Assembly: GCA_937879965.1 (NCBI GenBank)
Contig: CALFMP010000049.1
Location: forward strand, 310,001-374,000
Direction of reading: 5' to 3'
DNA length: 64,000 bases
Source of the DNA: QKMZ01 sp012965515
GTDB lineage: Bacteria; Cyanobacteriota; Vampirovibrionia; Obscuribacterales; Obscuribacteraceae
The translations under genes and the position numbers were made by a program. Shown piece after piece: positions 34,990 to 43,555 of this stretch. Numbering within the stretch: position 1 is the first letter of the stretch; each line of letters begins with the position of its first letter. The notes beneath the pieces are model-generated. The model searched no databases. It had not been told where the DNA came from and was given only the letters and a program-made list of their open reading frames with translations.

Positions 34990-35518
34990 GTGGTTTTTCC
35001 TTTGTGTGGCTAGCAGCCAGTCTGTGGCTGTTAACCGAAATTGGGCACCGTTAGTGGTGCCGAAGACTTCGCTAGGACCGGGCAGTTTATGGTCTCTGCG
35101 AAATCATTGATGTGTGCTTAGAGGCGACACCGAAACCTGAGCACCTAAGACATTGCTTGAAGTCGGTCTGTATCTAACCGCGCGTTTGCGCGTTGGAAAT
35201 GCCGAGTGATTGGCGAGGTCTGGGTGCTAGGGGAAAAAGTGAGCGCTTTGAAAAAGAGAACTGGAGAGATGCACTTGAGTTATATGGCGTTTATAACTGC
35301 GTTTTCACTGGAAATTTTGTTGATAAACCGGTCTGCTATGCGAGGAATGCCTGCGCAACCTTGCGCCGTCCGGCATCGGGGTGAAGTCAAGAGACCTTTC
35401 GAGGTTGCGCTAACTTTGCCAAAGGGTCGGGTTAACTTCCTTGCGCTCGGCTTACCGGGATGGAAATAAAGCTGCGATAATTTGCTGGTTACCAATGAAT
35501 GCAGTCCCAATGTCAGTA
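34990..35518. other. Divergent intergenic region
   Basis: About 530 bases between a minus-strand membrane protein and homoserine kinase. Overlapping short frames at 35193-35469 have no ribosome binding site or family match. The homoserine kinase promoter should lie here, but I cannot place it. Confidence 0.35.
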
Positions 35519-36469
35519 ATGCCAAGTGAGCAAGAAGCCAGAATACTAAGCAGCCTGACGCTGCAGATTCCTGCCAGCACGAGCAATTTGGGGCCGGGAT
35601 TCGATGCTCTCGCGCTCGCTTTGAATATCTATTCGACTGTGCGCTTCGTGGTTTATGACAGGCCCGATGTCAGCCAACCGATTGTTTCTCTGCGCGGTGC
35701 CATCGCGACGGTAAGCGACGCTAACAATCAAGGCAACCTGATTTACAAAATGCTGCAGGGGCTATGGCAGTCGGATCCGGATTTGCTCAACCGGGTCCGC
35801 ATTACCGTCACCTCAGATATTCCTCTGGGATGCGGATTGGGTTCTTCTGGTGCGGCAATCGCCGGTGCTGTTTGGGCATCTTACTTCCTGCGTGGGTTGG
35901 TTCCCACCCGCAAAGACATACTGACTGTCGGTATGCGCATGGAAGGATATCCTGAAAATGTCGCCGCCAGTCTCATGGGAAACATGATTGTCTGCGGCAA
36001 AAGCCTTGATGATGACACGATTGTAAGCGAACAATTGGACTGGCCGGATAAGTGGAAAGTGCTTGTCGTGGTGCCTCGTTACACGCTGAAGACAAATGAT
36101 TCGCGCAAAGTATTGCCCAAAATGGTCAAGTTTGAAGACGCTGTAGCAAACCTGCAGCGCACTGCCCTCATCGTTGCGGCGGTCGCGAAAAACGATGAGT
36201 CTTTGATGAGATCGGTCTTAATAGACCGGCTGCATGAGCCGTATCGCGAACAACTCGTACCTGAGTTGGCGACGCTAAGAAAAGTGTTGTCGAGTTTCCC
36301 GATTATGGGTTGCGTCTTATCTGGTGGAGGTTCTGCCATTCTCGTTCTGGTTAATCAGCGCTTCAAAGACGAGGTGCTGCAAGAGCTGAAAGCGTGGGCT
36401 GAAGCTCAACCGCAGATGCCTGCCCTGCTTGATCTGAGTGTCGACAAAGAGGGGATGCGAGAAGTGTAA
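35519..36469 (+). CDS. thrB: Homoserine kinase
   Basis: A 316-residue GHMP kinase. It opens with IPASTSNLGPGFDALALALNIY, has the phosphate-binding loop PLGCGLGSSGAAIAGAV, and ends with the GHMP C-terminal motif GCVLSGGGSAIL. It phosphorylates L-homoserine with ATP in threonine synthesis. Several in-frame ATGs (35495, 35510, 35519) lie close together and none has a clear ribosome binding site, so the exact start is uncertain. No thrA or thrC is adjacent. A neighbouring GHMP kinase type cannot be fully excluded but the N-terminal motif is typical for ThrB. Confidence 0.85.
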   Translation: MPSEQEARILSSLTLQIPASTSNLGPGFDALALALNIYSTVRFVVYDRPDVSQPIVSLRGAIATVSDANNQGNLIYKMLQGLWQSDPDLLNRVRITVTSDIPLGCGLGSSGAAIAGAVWASYFLRGLVPTRKDILTVGMRMEGYPENVAASLMGNMIVCGKSLDDDTIVSEQLDWPDKWKVLVVVPRYTLKTNDSRKVLPKMVKFEDAVANLQRTALIVAAVAKNDESLMRSVLIDRLHEPYREQLVPELATLRKVLSSFPIMGCVLSGGGSAILVLVNQRFKDEVLQELKAWAEAQPQMPALLDLSVDKEGMREV

Positions 36470-36742
36470 AGAGCGCTCCTTATCAGGATCTCAGAATCTT
36501 ATTCCGTGTGTATCTCTGTAAAAGCACTCCCGTTACATTTCTTGGGATGTATTGAAGAAAGCGTTCTTGATAGAAGAACGTTGTATTCGACTTCTCTTTT
36601 TTCGTTCTGAAAACCCCAACTTCTCCCCCCTAGTCAGCTTTCCCCACTCTGTGCGTGTCGATTTCAGCAGTCTTAGGCTGTGCGAATGAATGCCGGTTTT
36701 GGAAGTGCGACTAGTTCAAGCTCTCAGTGGGAGGGCTGCAAC

Positions 36743-37288
36743 ATGAACATCGTCATTGGACTGCTTCTACTCTGTGCTGCTCCACTTTTCGGAGCATACC
36801 TGGGCAGGAGGATACTGGAAAGGCGCTGGTTGTCTTCGCGGACGCGCGTCTTGCTTGCATCATTGCCTGTCGTCGGTCTCTGTGCCTGGGTGTACTTGTA
36901 CTCCCCATGGGCAGCGATCGCAGTGGCGTTGCTTGGTCTGTTCGCTCTTCGAGAAGGGCGCGCTTACCACGTCCCGATGAGCAGATATGGTGGCTTGGTC
37001 GAGGGCCCGTTCGGTATGTACCGGCCGCGCGTCTCCGACGGAGCCACCTGGGGTGATGTGCATCGGCGTGACCGAAACATCATTCCCTGGTCTCAGAAAA
37101 GCGACTTGCATGAAATGCAGGAAGGCGCTCTGGGCAGCATCGGGTCAGCTTCAGGCAAGCGCTTCGAAGCCTACCCACCTGTCATTCATCGGGAACGCCC
37201 GAGGCATGCCAGGTTGATTGTCGACAACGGACGCTTCCCGCCTAAAGGCTCGAGCGCAAAACGCGGTCAGCTGAAAAGCGTGAAGTAA
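36743..37288 (+). CDS. Membrane protein with basic soluble tail
   Basis: 181 residues. Two or three hydrophobic helices (2-20, 36-55, 58-68) are followed by a basic hydrophilic tail (GMYRPRVSDGATWGDVHRRD, RPRHARLIVD) with no recognisable domain. GGGAGGG precedes the ATG. It opens a plus-strand cluster with the FCP1-like phosphatase. Confidence 0.65.
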   Translation: MNIVIGLLLLCAAPLFGAYLGRRILERRWLSSRTRVLLASLPVVGLCAWVYLYSPWAAIAVALLGLFALREGRAYHVPMSRYGGLVEGPFGMYRPRVSDGATWGDVHRRDRNIIPWSQKSDLHEMQEGALGSIGSASGKRFEAYPPVIHRERPRHARLIVDNGRFPPKGSSAKRGQLKSVK

Positions 37289-37347
37289 TCAGTTATTTCT
37301 TGCCATTCCGGCCAACAGTTGAGACCTACGGGTCGTCGGAGAGACAC

Positions 37348-37575
37348 ATGGCACAAAGCGTCAAGACTTACGTCGCCAAGCGCGACTTTTTGCCCGAGTC
37401 GGCTCGCAAGAGCTTCCATATCGACGTGAAAAAAGGCGATCGCATGGTCGTCGAGAAAGAGTACGATCACGGCGATATGTGCCGGCTCAACGGCAAACAG
37501 GTGTTCCTCTCCGAAGAGGACATCTACCGTTATTGTGAGGTGGAGAAGGCCGAAGGCGATACCGCCCAAGGCTGA
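37348..37575 (+). CDS. Small soluble protein, SH3-like barrel possible
   Basis: 75 residues starting at ATG 37348 behind GGAGAGAC. It is rich in short strands and charged turns (VKKGDRMVVEKEYDHGDMCRL, GKQVFLSEEDIYRY). The pattern 'DVKKGD-hydrophobic-V-hydrophobic' is like a small SH3 or KOW-type barrel; that is inference. Directly before the FCP1-like phosphatase. Confidence 0.6.
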   Translation: MAQSVKTYVAKRDFLPESARKSFHIDVKKGDRMVVEKEYDHGDMCRLNGKQVFLSEEDIYRYCEVEKAEGDTAQG

Positions 37576-37596
37576 GTGACACCAAGTATCAACAGG

Positions 37597-37665
37597 CGAA
37601 GGTAGGCTGCATTGGCAGCTTTCCTTCGTCGCGCAGGCAATGCGGCGTTGCTGTTTTTGCCTGCG
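37597..37665 (+). repeat. Pair of intercistronic hairpins
   Basis: First stem CGAAGG with GCTGC inside (37597-37628, ATTG loop); second stem CGCAGGCAA/TTGCCTGCG (37632-37640 and 37657-37665). GGAGG and the ATG of the phosphatase follow within 25 bases. Confidence 0.7.
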
Positions 37666-37689
37666 TGTCCAGCCAAATGGAGGTGTGCT

Positions 37690-38355
37690 ATGAGCGAAAC
37701 TCAAGCACAAAGGCCGCTGCTCGTCCTGGATTTGGACGAGGCAATGGTGCATGCCGAGGAGAAGGGTAAACCGCTTCTCGGACGATCACCCGACTTCACG
37801 ACCAGCGATTATGTCGTGTACAAGCGGCCACACCTCGACGAGTTCCTCTCGCGGATGTGGAAGCTTTACGACCTCGCCGTTTGGTCTGCAGCCGGTACGC
37901 TGTACGTCAATCGAGTGGTGGAGGTGATCTTCGCGGATCACAGGCAGCCGTTGTTCGTCTACTCAGGCGTTCGCACGACTCGCCGCTTTGACCATGACCG
38001 CATGGAGGCGTATTACATCAAGGACTTGAAGAAGGTCCGCAAGAGAGGCTTTGACTTGCGCCGCGTGCTCATAGCTGACGATCTCGAGCGAAATGCCGAG
38101 CGCAACTATGGCAATGCGGTGTACCTCAAAGAGTTCAACGGAGAGTTGGACGATAACGAGCTTTTGCTCCTGGCTGAGTACCTGGAGCAACTGGCCGACA
38201 AGCCCAATTTCCGCACCATCGAGAAGCGCTACTGGCGCGCGGAGGTGCTGAAGGCTCGTGCGGCAAGAGAGGCTCAAGCTCCGGCTGCTCCTGCTTTGCA
38301 CACTGAGCGCAAGCCCTCAAAGCGCAAGCGCTCAACAAGAAAAACATCCTCGTAA
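37690..38355 (+). CDS. FCP1/SCP-like HAD phosphatase
   Basis: 221 residues related to the NLI-interacting-factor (CTD phosphatase) branch of the HAD superfamily. Motif I is LVLDLDEAMVHA (nucleophile Asp14, general acid Asp16; the usual Thr is Ala). Then come YVVYKRPHLDEFLSRM, motif II AVWSAAGT and motif IV VLIADDLERNAERNYGN with NGELDDNELLLLAEYLEQL, all in the family order. The last 40 residues are a Lys/Arg/Ala-rich tail. These enzymes are typical of eukaryotes, where they remove phosphate from Ser/Thr, and are patchy in bacteria. GGAGG precedes the ATG. Target unknown. Confidence 0.8.
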   Translation: MSETQAQRPLLVLDLDEAMVHAEEKGKPLLGRSPDFTTSDYVVYKRPHLDEFLSRMWKLYDLAVWSAAGTLYVNRVVEVIFADHRQPLFVYSGVRTTRRFDHDRMEAYYIKDLKKVRKRGFDLRRVLIADDLERNAERNYGNAVYLKEFNGELDDNELLLLAEYLEQLADKPNFRTIEKRYWRAEVLKARAAREAQAPAAPALHTERKPSKRKRSTRKTSS

Positions 38356-38368
38356 AGGAGACAAGTCT

Positions 38369-38785
38369 ATGCTCAGGATCGTTCGGCCGCTGTCCGTCGT
38401 GGCAGTGGCAACGTTTTTGCTCGTGGTCGTCAGCGGATTGCTGGGCCTCGGCGCATTCGGCGTGGCTTCCGTTGTCGGTACGGTAGGACTCTCCGTGGTC
38501 CTCGCCGTCGCGGCGTTTGCCGTTCTCGCCGTCGTCACGATTGCCTTCTGTCTGCCTCTGGGTATCGAAACCCCGGGCATCATGCTCCACACCGTGTTCG
38601 GAATCATCGCAGGAACGATCACTCTCGGACTCTTCGGGATGATCTGGCCTGGTCTCGTCATGCTCGGCTTTGTCGCAGCCATTCCCTATGCGGCGGTCAA
38701 CACCGTCCTCATCTGGGCGCTCGGCTACGGCACCGGCGTGACGAAGCGAAACCTTCCGTTCATGCCTGTTTTCCGTCGCAAGTGA
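38369..38785 (+). CDS. Membrane protein, four helices
   Basis: 138 residues. Nearly all hydrophobic, with Gly/Val-rich helices (about 6-30, 32-55, 62-85, 90-120). AAAGGAGA lies before ATG 38369, 13 bases after the phosphatase stop, so it is translationally linked to it and might be its membrane substrate or anchor (inference). No family recognised. Confidence 0.65.
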   Translation: MLRIVRPLSVVAVATFLLVVVSGLLGLGAFGVASVVGTVGLSVVLAVAAFAVLAVVTIAFCLPLGIETPGIMLHTVFGIIAGTITLGLFGMIWPGLVMLGFVAAIPYAAVNTVLIWALGYGTGVTKRNLPFMPVFRRK

Positions 38786-38790
38786 TGGGT

Positions 38791-38846
38791 GAAGAAGGTT
38801 TCGACTTGGCTCGCTATGCGGACCTCGTCGGAGCCTTCTTCTTCTT
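38791..38846 (+). terminator. Probable terminator of the phosphatase cluster
   Basis: Long arms GAAGAAGG and CCTTCTTC with inner GGCTC/GAGCC; CTTCTTGG follows. The T-run is broken. Confidence 0.5.
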
Positions 38847-38856
38847 GGTGGTCTTG

Positions 38857-38877
38857 ATATGATATGCAGTAGTATAA
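38857..38877. repeat. TA-rich cluster-end element 5
   Basis: ATATGATATGC-AGTAGTATAA, matching element 2 at 16 of 21 positions. It follows the phosphatase cluster. Confidence 0.55.
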
Positions 38878-39041
38878 GGCGGCGTCACTCCCGATTCGCG
38901 TTTGAGCTTGATTTCAATTTTGATTTTGATTTCGAGTCCAATATTTGAGTACGTATCTCTAGCTGCGTGGTATGTGAGAGAAAGGTGTCGGTTGGTTCGG
39001 GTGCGACACCTTAATGTTTCGCAGCGACTCCAGGGGCGTTC

Positions 39042-40514
39042 ATGGATTTCGTTCTTTCTCTCACGCAAGACAGTCGGCAACCCGTTTATAAGCAAGTGTC
39101 CGAGGCGCTGAAATTAGCGATTTTGGCTGGTCGACTGAAGCCCGGCGAGAAGCTCCCCTCGACGCGCGATCTTGCTGATTCGATGAATGTTTCGCGCTTT
39201 ACCGTCATTCGCAGTTACGAAGAACTGTCTGCGCAAGGCTATATTCAAACAACGTCCGGCAGTGGAACCTTCGTCAACAAGGAGATCCCCGGGCATCTCG
39301 ATGATGTGAAAAACAGAGAGCTGGAGCGCGAGCAGGTCGAACATATTTTGCCGACCGCGGCACTTTCGGTGTACGGCGAAAGAGTCATGACTTGCGAGGA
39401 GATTGAAGACGCGCATGTCGAGCTGTTTGCCGAACTGAATTATGGAGCGCCGACAGTCGATCAATTGCCTCTCACGCGCTGGAAGGAAATGCTTTATCGC
39501 GCGACGCGCTATCAAGACGGCAACATGCTCGCCTATCACAGCGATCCGTTCGGATACATGCCGCTTCGCGAAGCCATTTGTAATTATCTGATTCGTTCGC
39601 GCTCAGTGAATTGCACGCCCGACCGCGTCGCCATTTTTTCCGGCGCGCAGGGGGCGCTCGATTTGATGGGGCGTCTGCTGATCGATAATGGAGATGCGGT
39701 GGCCTTGGAGAATCCCGGTTTTCCTGGCGCGCGCCGCAGCATGCTGACTCATGGTGCTGAGATTATTCCTATTCCGGTTGATGGGCAAGGCATGATCGTG
39801 GAACATTTGGAGTCTATAAACCAGCGCGTCAAGCTGGCTTACGTGACACCATCGCACCACGATCCAACCGGAGTTGTTTTGTCTTTGCCACGTCGCATTG
39901 CGCTTCTCGACTGGGCCGCACGCACAGATTCATTCATATTTGAGGACGACTACGACTCTGAATATCGCTACGGCGACAAACCGATGCCGTCTTTGCAAGG
40001 GCTTGATGAGCACGATTGCACGATTTATCTGTCTACTTTCTGGAAAGTTCTCTACCCTGTCGTACGCATTGGATTTATTGTTTTGCCTCGTCGGATGGTG
40101 CGTTTGGTCGGGCGTGCAAAGGCATTGATTGAGCGCGATTTTCCTTTGTTGGAACAGAAGGCTCTGGCTGATTTTATTGAGGAAGGGCACTTGGAGCGGC
40201 ACATCAAACGCACGCGGGTGTTTTATGCAAAACGCAGAGCCGCTCTGGTGCAAGCGGTGACAAAGCAATTCGGCAAGCGCATATACATCTCGCCGGTGAC
40301 GGCGGGAATGCACTTGTTGGTGCGATTTGGCGAGGAGTTTGAAGAAGAGCAGGTCTTAACAGCCGCTCGCACTGCTGAAGTTTCGCTCGTAAGCACTTCG
40401 CATCACTATGTAGTCAATTCGCGGCAGCGCGAGTACCTGATGGGTTTTGCGCATTTGCCTGAAGAAAGCATTCATGAAACTGTGCAGAAGTTTGCAGCCA
40501 ATTTGGGACTATAA
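39042..40514 (+). CDS. MocR/PdxR-family transcription regulator
   Basis: 490 residues. An N-terminal GntR winged helix (residues 10-80: LPSTRDLADSMNVSRFTV, GSGTFVN) is fused to a class-I aminotransferase domain with the PLP-binding lysine in STFWKVLYPVVRIGFIVLP and EDDYDSEYRYG. Such proteins bind PLP or an amino-acid PLP adduct and control genes for vitamin B6, amino-acid or antibiotic metabolism. AGGGG precedes the ATG. No target operon adjoins it on the other strand. TA-rich element 5 lies 165 bases upstream. Confidence 0.93.
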   Translation: MDFVLSLTQDSRQPVYKQVSEALKLAILAGRLKPGEKLPSTRDLADSMNVSRFTVIRSYEELSAQGYIQTTSGSGTFVNKEIPGHLDDVKNRELEREQVEHILPTAALSVYGERVMTCEEIEDAHVELFAELNYGAPTVDQLPLTRWKEMLYRATRYQDGNMLAYHSDPFGYMPLREAICNYLIRSRSVNCTPDRVAIFSGAQGALDLMGRLLIDNGDAVALENPGFPGARRSMLTHGAEIIPIPVDGQGMIVEHLESINQRVKLAYVTPSHHDPTGVVLSLPRRIALLDWAARTDSFIFEDDYDSEYRYGDKPMPSLQGLDEHDCTIYLSTFWKVLYPVVRIGFIVLPRRMVRLVGRAKALIERDFPLLEQKALADFIEEGHLERHIKRTRVFYAKRRAALVQAVTKQFGKRIYISPVTAGMHLLVRFGEEFEEEQVLTAARTAEVSLVSTSHHYVVNSRQREYLMGFAHLPEESIHETVQKFAANLGL

Positions 40515-40981
40515 AGCAATACTGCCGCGCGCGTGGTGGCGCATGCATGTTCTTTCATCCACTGCGAAAAATTTCGTTTTGGGGAGTAGATGGAGAAACT
40601 CAAATTGGAAAAGGGTTTGACACTGTTTAATGTCAAGTGCCCTGAATGGTGGTGACTAGCAATCGAAATCAAAAGTTCTAGCTGTTTTCGGTGCTTGGGG
40701 TTGTCATTTGGTAGCGCGGGTTGGCCATGTCGTTTAGCCTGTAAAACTCGTTTCTTCTTTAGATCTAAACCAAGGTCAGTACATGTTGCTTGATCAAGAA
40801 ACCTGTTTTGTTGAATCTATTAACTCCTCCTTTTCCAACCAAAACCGGTGCCTAGAACACAAAGTTTCAACTAAACATCCCCACCTCTTCGGCTTCCTGG
40901 GAGATACGTGCGAAAAACATTCGTGCGGGGAGTTTTAGGCACTCATAACTGAACACGGGAAGCTGCAAATGGAGATTTTCC
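40515..40981. other. Intergenic region
   Basis: About 470 AT-rich bases between the MocR gene and the DUF2157-like gene. No gene, terminator or repeat of the families described here is seen. Confidence 0.4.
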
Positions 40982-42061
40982 ATGCAACGACCGAAAGTTG
41001 TCGTAGAAAACCCCGTCGCGGCCAAGGCGTCTCGTCGCTCTCTGACCGTCGACAAGGGTGATTTGGATTGGGCCGCTGGCGAAGGGTTGATTTCTCAGCC
41101 TCAAGCCGGTGCTCTCTGGGATGCGCTTCAGGCTCGGCATGCGGAACGTCCGCAGTTCGACCTCGCTCATCTCTTCTGGTACGCCGGTGCCGTCCTGGTG
41201 CTCATCGCCATGGGTTGGTTCGGTGCGGAAATGGGCTCGCGCTTCGGCGCTCCCGCCGTGCTCGCCACTTCCGTCGCCTATTCGGCGGCGTTCCTCTTCG
41301 GAGGCGCTCGCCTCTGGTTCGGGCAGAATCTCAAAGTGCCGGGCGGCTTGCTCGTCACTTTGGCAGTGACAATGGTGCCCGTAGCCTTCGGCTCGCTCGC
41401 CGAGACGCTGGGCTACCCGCTCTCCACTTACATGAGCAATCACAGCTTCCAGTTCCTGCTGGAAGGCGTGACAGTGGCCTCCGCGCTCGTAGCGCTGCGG
41501 TTCTTCAAGTTCCCCTTCCTGACCGCGCCCATCGCCGCTTCGCTGTGGTTGATGTCGCTTACGGCTGTGGACTTCCTCTTCCAGGGGCAGGGCTCATTCT
41601 TCGGGCTCTGGAACCAGCAGCTCACCGTCACCCTGCTCTTCGGCCTCGGCATCACCTTCATCGGCCTTCTGGTCGACGGCAAGCGTGAAGGCGATTACTC
41701 GTTCTGGCTCTACCTGTTCGGTGTGAGCGCGTTCTGGTTCTCGCTGTCTCTGATGGACTCGGGCAATGAGCTCGGCAAGGCTGTCTACGCGCTCGTCAAC
41801 GTCGGGTTGATGTTCACGTCGGTGCTCTTGTCGCGTCGCGTCTTCCTCGTCTACGGCTCGCTCGGCGTGCTGTATTACGCGGGGCATCTGATGTTTACGC
41901 TCTTCGCCGGTTCGGTTCTCTTCCCGCTCTTCCTCACCGTACTTGGTGTGGGCATCATCTGGGCGGGTGTGAAGTATCACAAGAACCAGGCGGCCATCGA
42001 CGGTTTCGTTCTCTCTCTGGTGCCGGCTTCGCTGCGCGATCGTCTGCCCGGGCGCAACTAA
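40982..42061 (+). CDS. DUF2157-like polytopic membrane protein
   Basis: 359 residues. A short soluble N-terminus with the motif DLDWAAGEGLISQPQAGALWDAL (about 22-45), a segment typical of the DUF2157 N-terminal helical region, is followed by nine or ten hydrophobic helices with no charged loop of note. GGAG lies eight bases before the ATG. It is the first of a two-gene cluster with 42162-42887. Function is unknown for the family. Confidence 0.7.
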   Translation: MQRPKVVVENPVAAKASRRSLTVDKGDLDWAAGEGLISQPQAGALWDALQARHAERPQFDLAHLFWYAGAVLVLIAMGWFGAEMGSRFGAPAVLATSVAYSAAFLFGGARLWFGQNLKVPGGLLVTLAVTMVPVAFGSLAETLGYPLSTYMSNHSFQFLLEGVTVASALVALRFFKFPFLTAPIAASLWLMSLTAVDFLFQGQGSFFGLWNQQLTVTLLFGLGITFIGLLVDGKREGDYSFWLYLFGVSAFWFSLSLMDSGNELGKAVYALVNVGLMFTSVLLSRRVFLVYGSLGVLYYAGHLMFTLFAGSVLFPLFLTVLGVGIIWAGVKYHKNQAAIDGFVLSLVPASLRDRLPGRN

Positions 42062-42107
42062 GCGCTCGGCACAGGCTGTGATAACAACAACCTGAGTCGC
42101 ACCAAAA

Positions 42108-42140
42108 CTGCAGGGAGTCGGCATTGCTGGCTTCCTGCAG
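42108..42140 (+). repeat. Intercistronic hairpin
   Basis: Arms CTGCAGGGAG and CTTCCTGCAG (one mismatch) in the 100-base gap of the two-gene cluster, 21 bases before ATG 42162. Confidence 0.65.
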
Positions 42141-42161
42141 CAAGCCTGGGGTAAGAAAAAC

Positions 42162-42887
42162 ATGAGTATCGCACTCGTTTTCGGAGGACTGGTTGCCTTC
42201 GTGGCGCCGATTCTCCTCTATGTCTTCTTCTTTTCCGACAAGCAAGTGCTCTACGAGGGCGCTGCTACCTGCCGCTCTTACACGAAGACCGTGTTCGAGC
42301 ATCATCGGCGTTATGCGCTGGTATTCGTGGACGTCCCTGGATGCGGGGAGATCCTCACCGAAATCTCGCATGCGCGTGCTTTGCAGCTCTCCGCAATGAC
42401 CGATCCTGTCAGCGTGCGAGTTACGAAGCGTCCGTTCAAGCGCGCGGAAATCGATTCCATCGCGTTCGGCAATGACGCACCTGAGCCGGCAGCGCCATCC
42501 TACGATGGACTGGGCCTTTCGGTGTACTTCTTCTTTCTGGCGGCGCTGTCGCTTCTTTGGGTTCCGTCCCAATATGAAGCCGGTTCGATCGCTCAGCACA
42601 TTGCACTCTTCTACTCGGCTCTTTGCTTTGCAGGGTCGGGGTTCATGATCAATGTGCTTTCGGAGAAGAACAGCCGAATCGAACTTCAGCAGGCAAAGGC
42701 GCAGCTGTTGTTCATTCCGCTAGGCACTGGCTACTTCGGGCTGTACGCGATGTGGACTTTGGCTGTGGTGGCAACGTTGGTTTGCTTCTGGCAGCCCAGC
42801 GTCTTCATCCTCATCCCCGGTCTCCATGCCGCTTTCGCCGCCGGTTCTATCCCCGGAGTTCTGTGGCGCAATCGGAATCCGCGGTAG
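42162..42887 (+). CDS. Membrane protein with extracytoplasmic loop
   Basis: 241 residues. A first helix (4-25), a soluble domain of about 85 residues with a beta pattern (VLYEGAATCRSYTKTVFEHHRRYALVF; two Cys) and then four hydrophobic helices (about 118-138, 145-165, 180-200, 205-230). The arrangement resembles DUF3592-type membrane proteins (helix, strand-rich loop, helices). The ribosome binding site is weak (GGGGTAAG). Family assignment is tentative. Confidence 0.65.
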   Translation: MSIALVFGGLVAFVAPILLYVFFFSDKQVLYEGAATCRSYTKTVFEHHRRYALVFVDVPGCGEILTEISHARALQLSAMTDPVSVRVTKRPFKRAEIDSIAFGNDAPEPAAPSYDGLGLSVYFFFLAALSLLWVPSQYEAGSIAQHIALFYSALCFAGSGFMINVLSEKNSRIELQQAKAQLLFIPLGTGYFGLYAMWTLAVVATLVCFWQPSVFILIPGLHAAFAAGSIPGVLWRNRNPR

Positions 42888-42908
42888 TCGACAATCAGAA
42901 GAGGCTTC

Positions 42909-42963
42909 GATCGCTGTGTAATTTGGCTTCAATGCTGGATTGCACAGCGATCATCTTTTTTGC
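42909..42963 (+). terminator. Terminator of the DUF2157-like cluster
   Basis: Arms GATCGCTGTG and CACAGCGATC with a 24-base loop, followed by ATCTTTTTTG. Confidence 0.85.
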
Positions 42964-42969
42964 CGACTG

Positions 42970-42990
42970 ATACTATTGCGTATCGTAGAA
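42970..42990. repeat. TA-rich cluster-end element 6
   Basis: ATACTATTGCG-TATCGTAGAA. It matches element 4 at 15 of 21 positions and follows a terminator. Confidence 0.5.
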
Positions 42991-43030
42991 AGTGCTGCTT
43001 CTCTAAAGAACCGCATACGAAGCCGATTCA

Positions 43031-43055
43031 CGGGCGGCAAGAATGCCTCCCCTAC
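43031..43055 (-). repeat. GTAGGGG palindrome variant
   Basis: The reverse complement (GTAGGGGAGGCATTCTTGCC then GCCCG) matches 7811-7835 at 23 of 25 positions. Confidence 0.85.
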
Positions 43056-43168
43056 AGTGGACTTGGGTGAAGCGGAGCGTGGCGGCGCGTTGCACGCGCC
43101 CAAGTTGGATGGAGCGCCGTATGGCGTCGACCTGCAAAAGTGAACCTTTGCGAGTTCCAAGAACCGGC

Positions 43169-43193
43169 GGGCGATGCATGACATCGCCCCTAC
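43169..43193 (-). repeat. GTAGGGGCG palindrome copy
   Basis: The reverse complement matches 9694-9718 at 24 of 25 positions. Confidence 0.9.
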
Positions 43194-43540
43194 AGTTTCA
43201 GGAGGGCTGCGGTGTTAGCTACGATGACGCAGTAGACGCTGGTCTCGCCGGATGTTGCGGCGAAGATGTGCATCTTGAGTTGCAGCTCTTCTTTTTTCTT
43301 GGTCTGCGCAGTCAGCTTGGAAAGCTTGTTTTGCGTTGCCGAGTCCTGGTTTTTTACGAACTTAGAAAGCAGGTCTTCAAATGAATCGCGATTGTCCGGC
43401 GCCACAAGCAGTGCTGGAAGCTTGGCTCCTATAGCCTTTTTTGCTGAATAACCGAATAGCTCTTCTGCTTTGGGATTCCACAGATTTACGATCAGGTTTT
43501 TGTCAAATGCAAAAACAGCATTTTGCGCGTTTTCAATCAT
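43190..43540 (-). pseudogene. PAS domain cut off from the 43556-45613 protein by one TAG
   Basis: A 116-residue PAS fold (MIENAQNAVFAFDKN, VNLWNPKAEELFGYSAKKAIG). It lies in the same reading frame as the multi-PAS protein upstream: after TAG (43558-43556) five sense codons lead directly to this ATG. The ATG has no good ribosome binding site. It is therefore best read as the fourth PAS domain of that protein, split by a nonsense codon. Independent translation by re-initiation or stop readthrough is also possible. Confidence 0.7.
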
Positions 43541-43555
43541 TTGAGTCTTGATCTT

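Larger units (their letters stand above)
42888..43189. other. Convergent intergenic region with repeats
   Basis: 302 bases between convergent genes, holding a terminator (42909-42963), TA-rich element 6, and two GTAGGGGCG-type palindromes (43031-43055 and 43169-43193). Between them is a GGAGCGCCGTATGGCGTCGA segment that shares ATGGCGTCGACC with 26427-26438. Confidence 0.6.
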
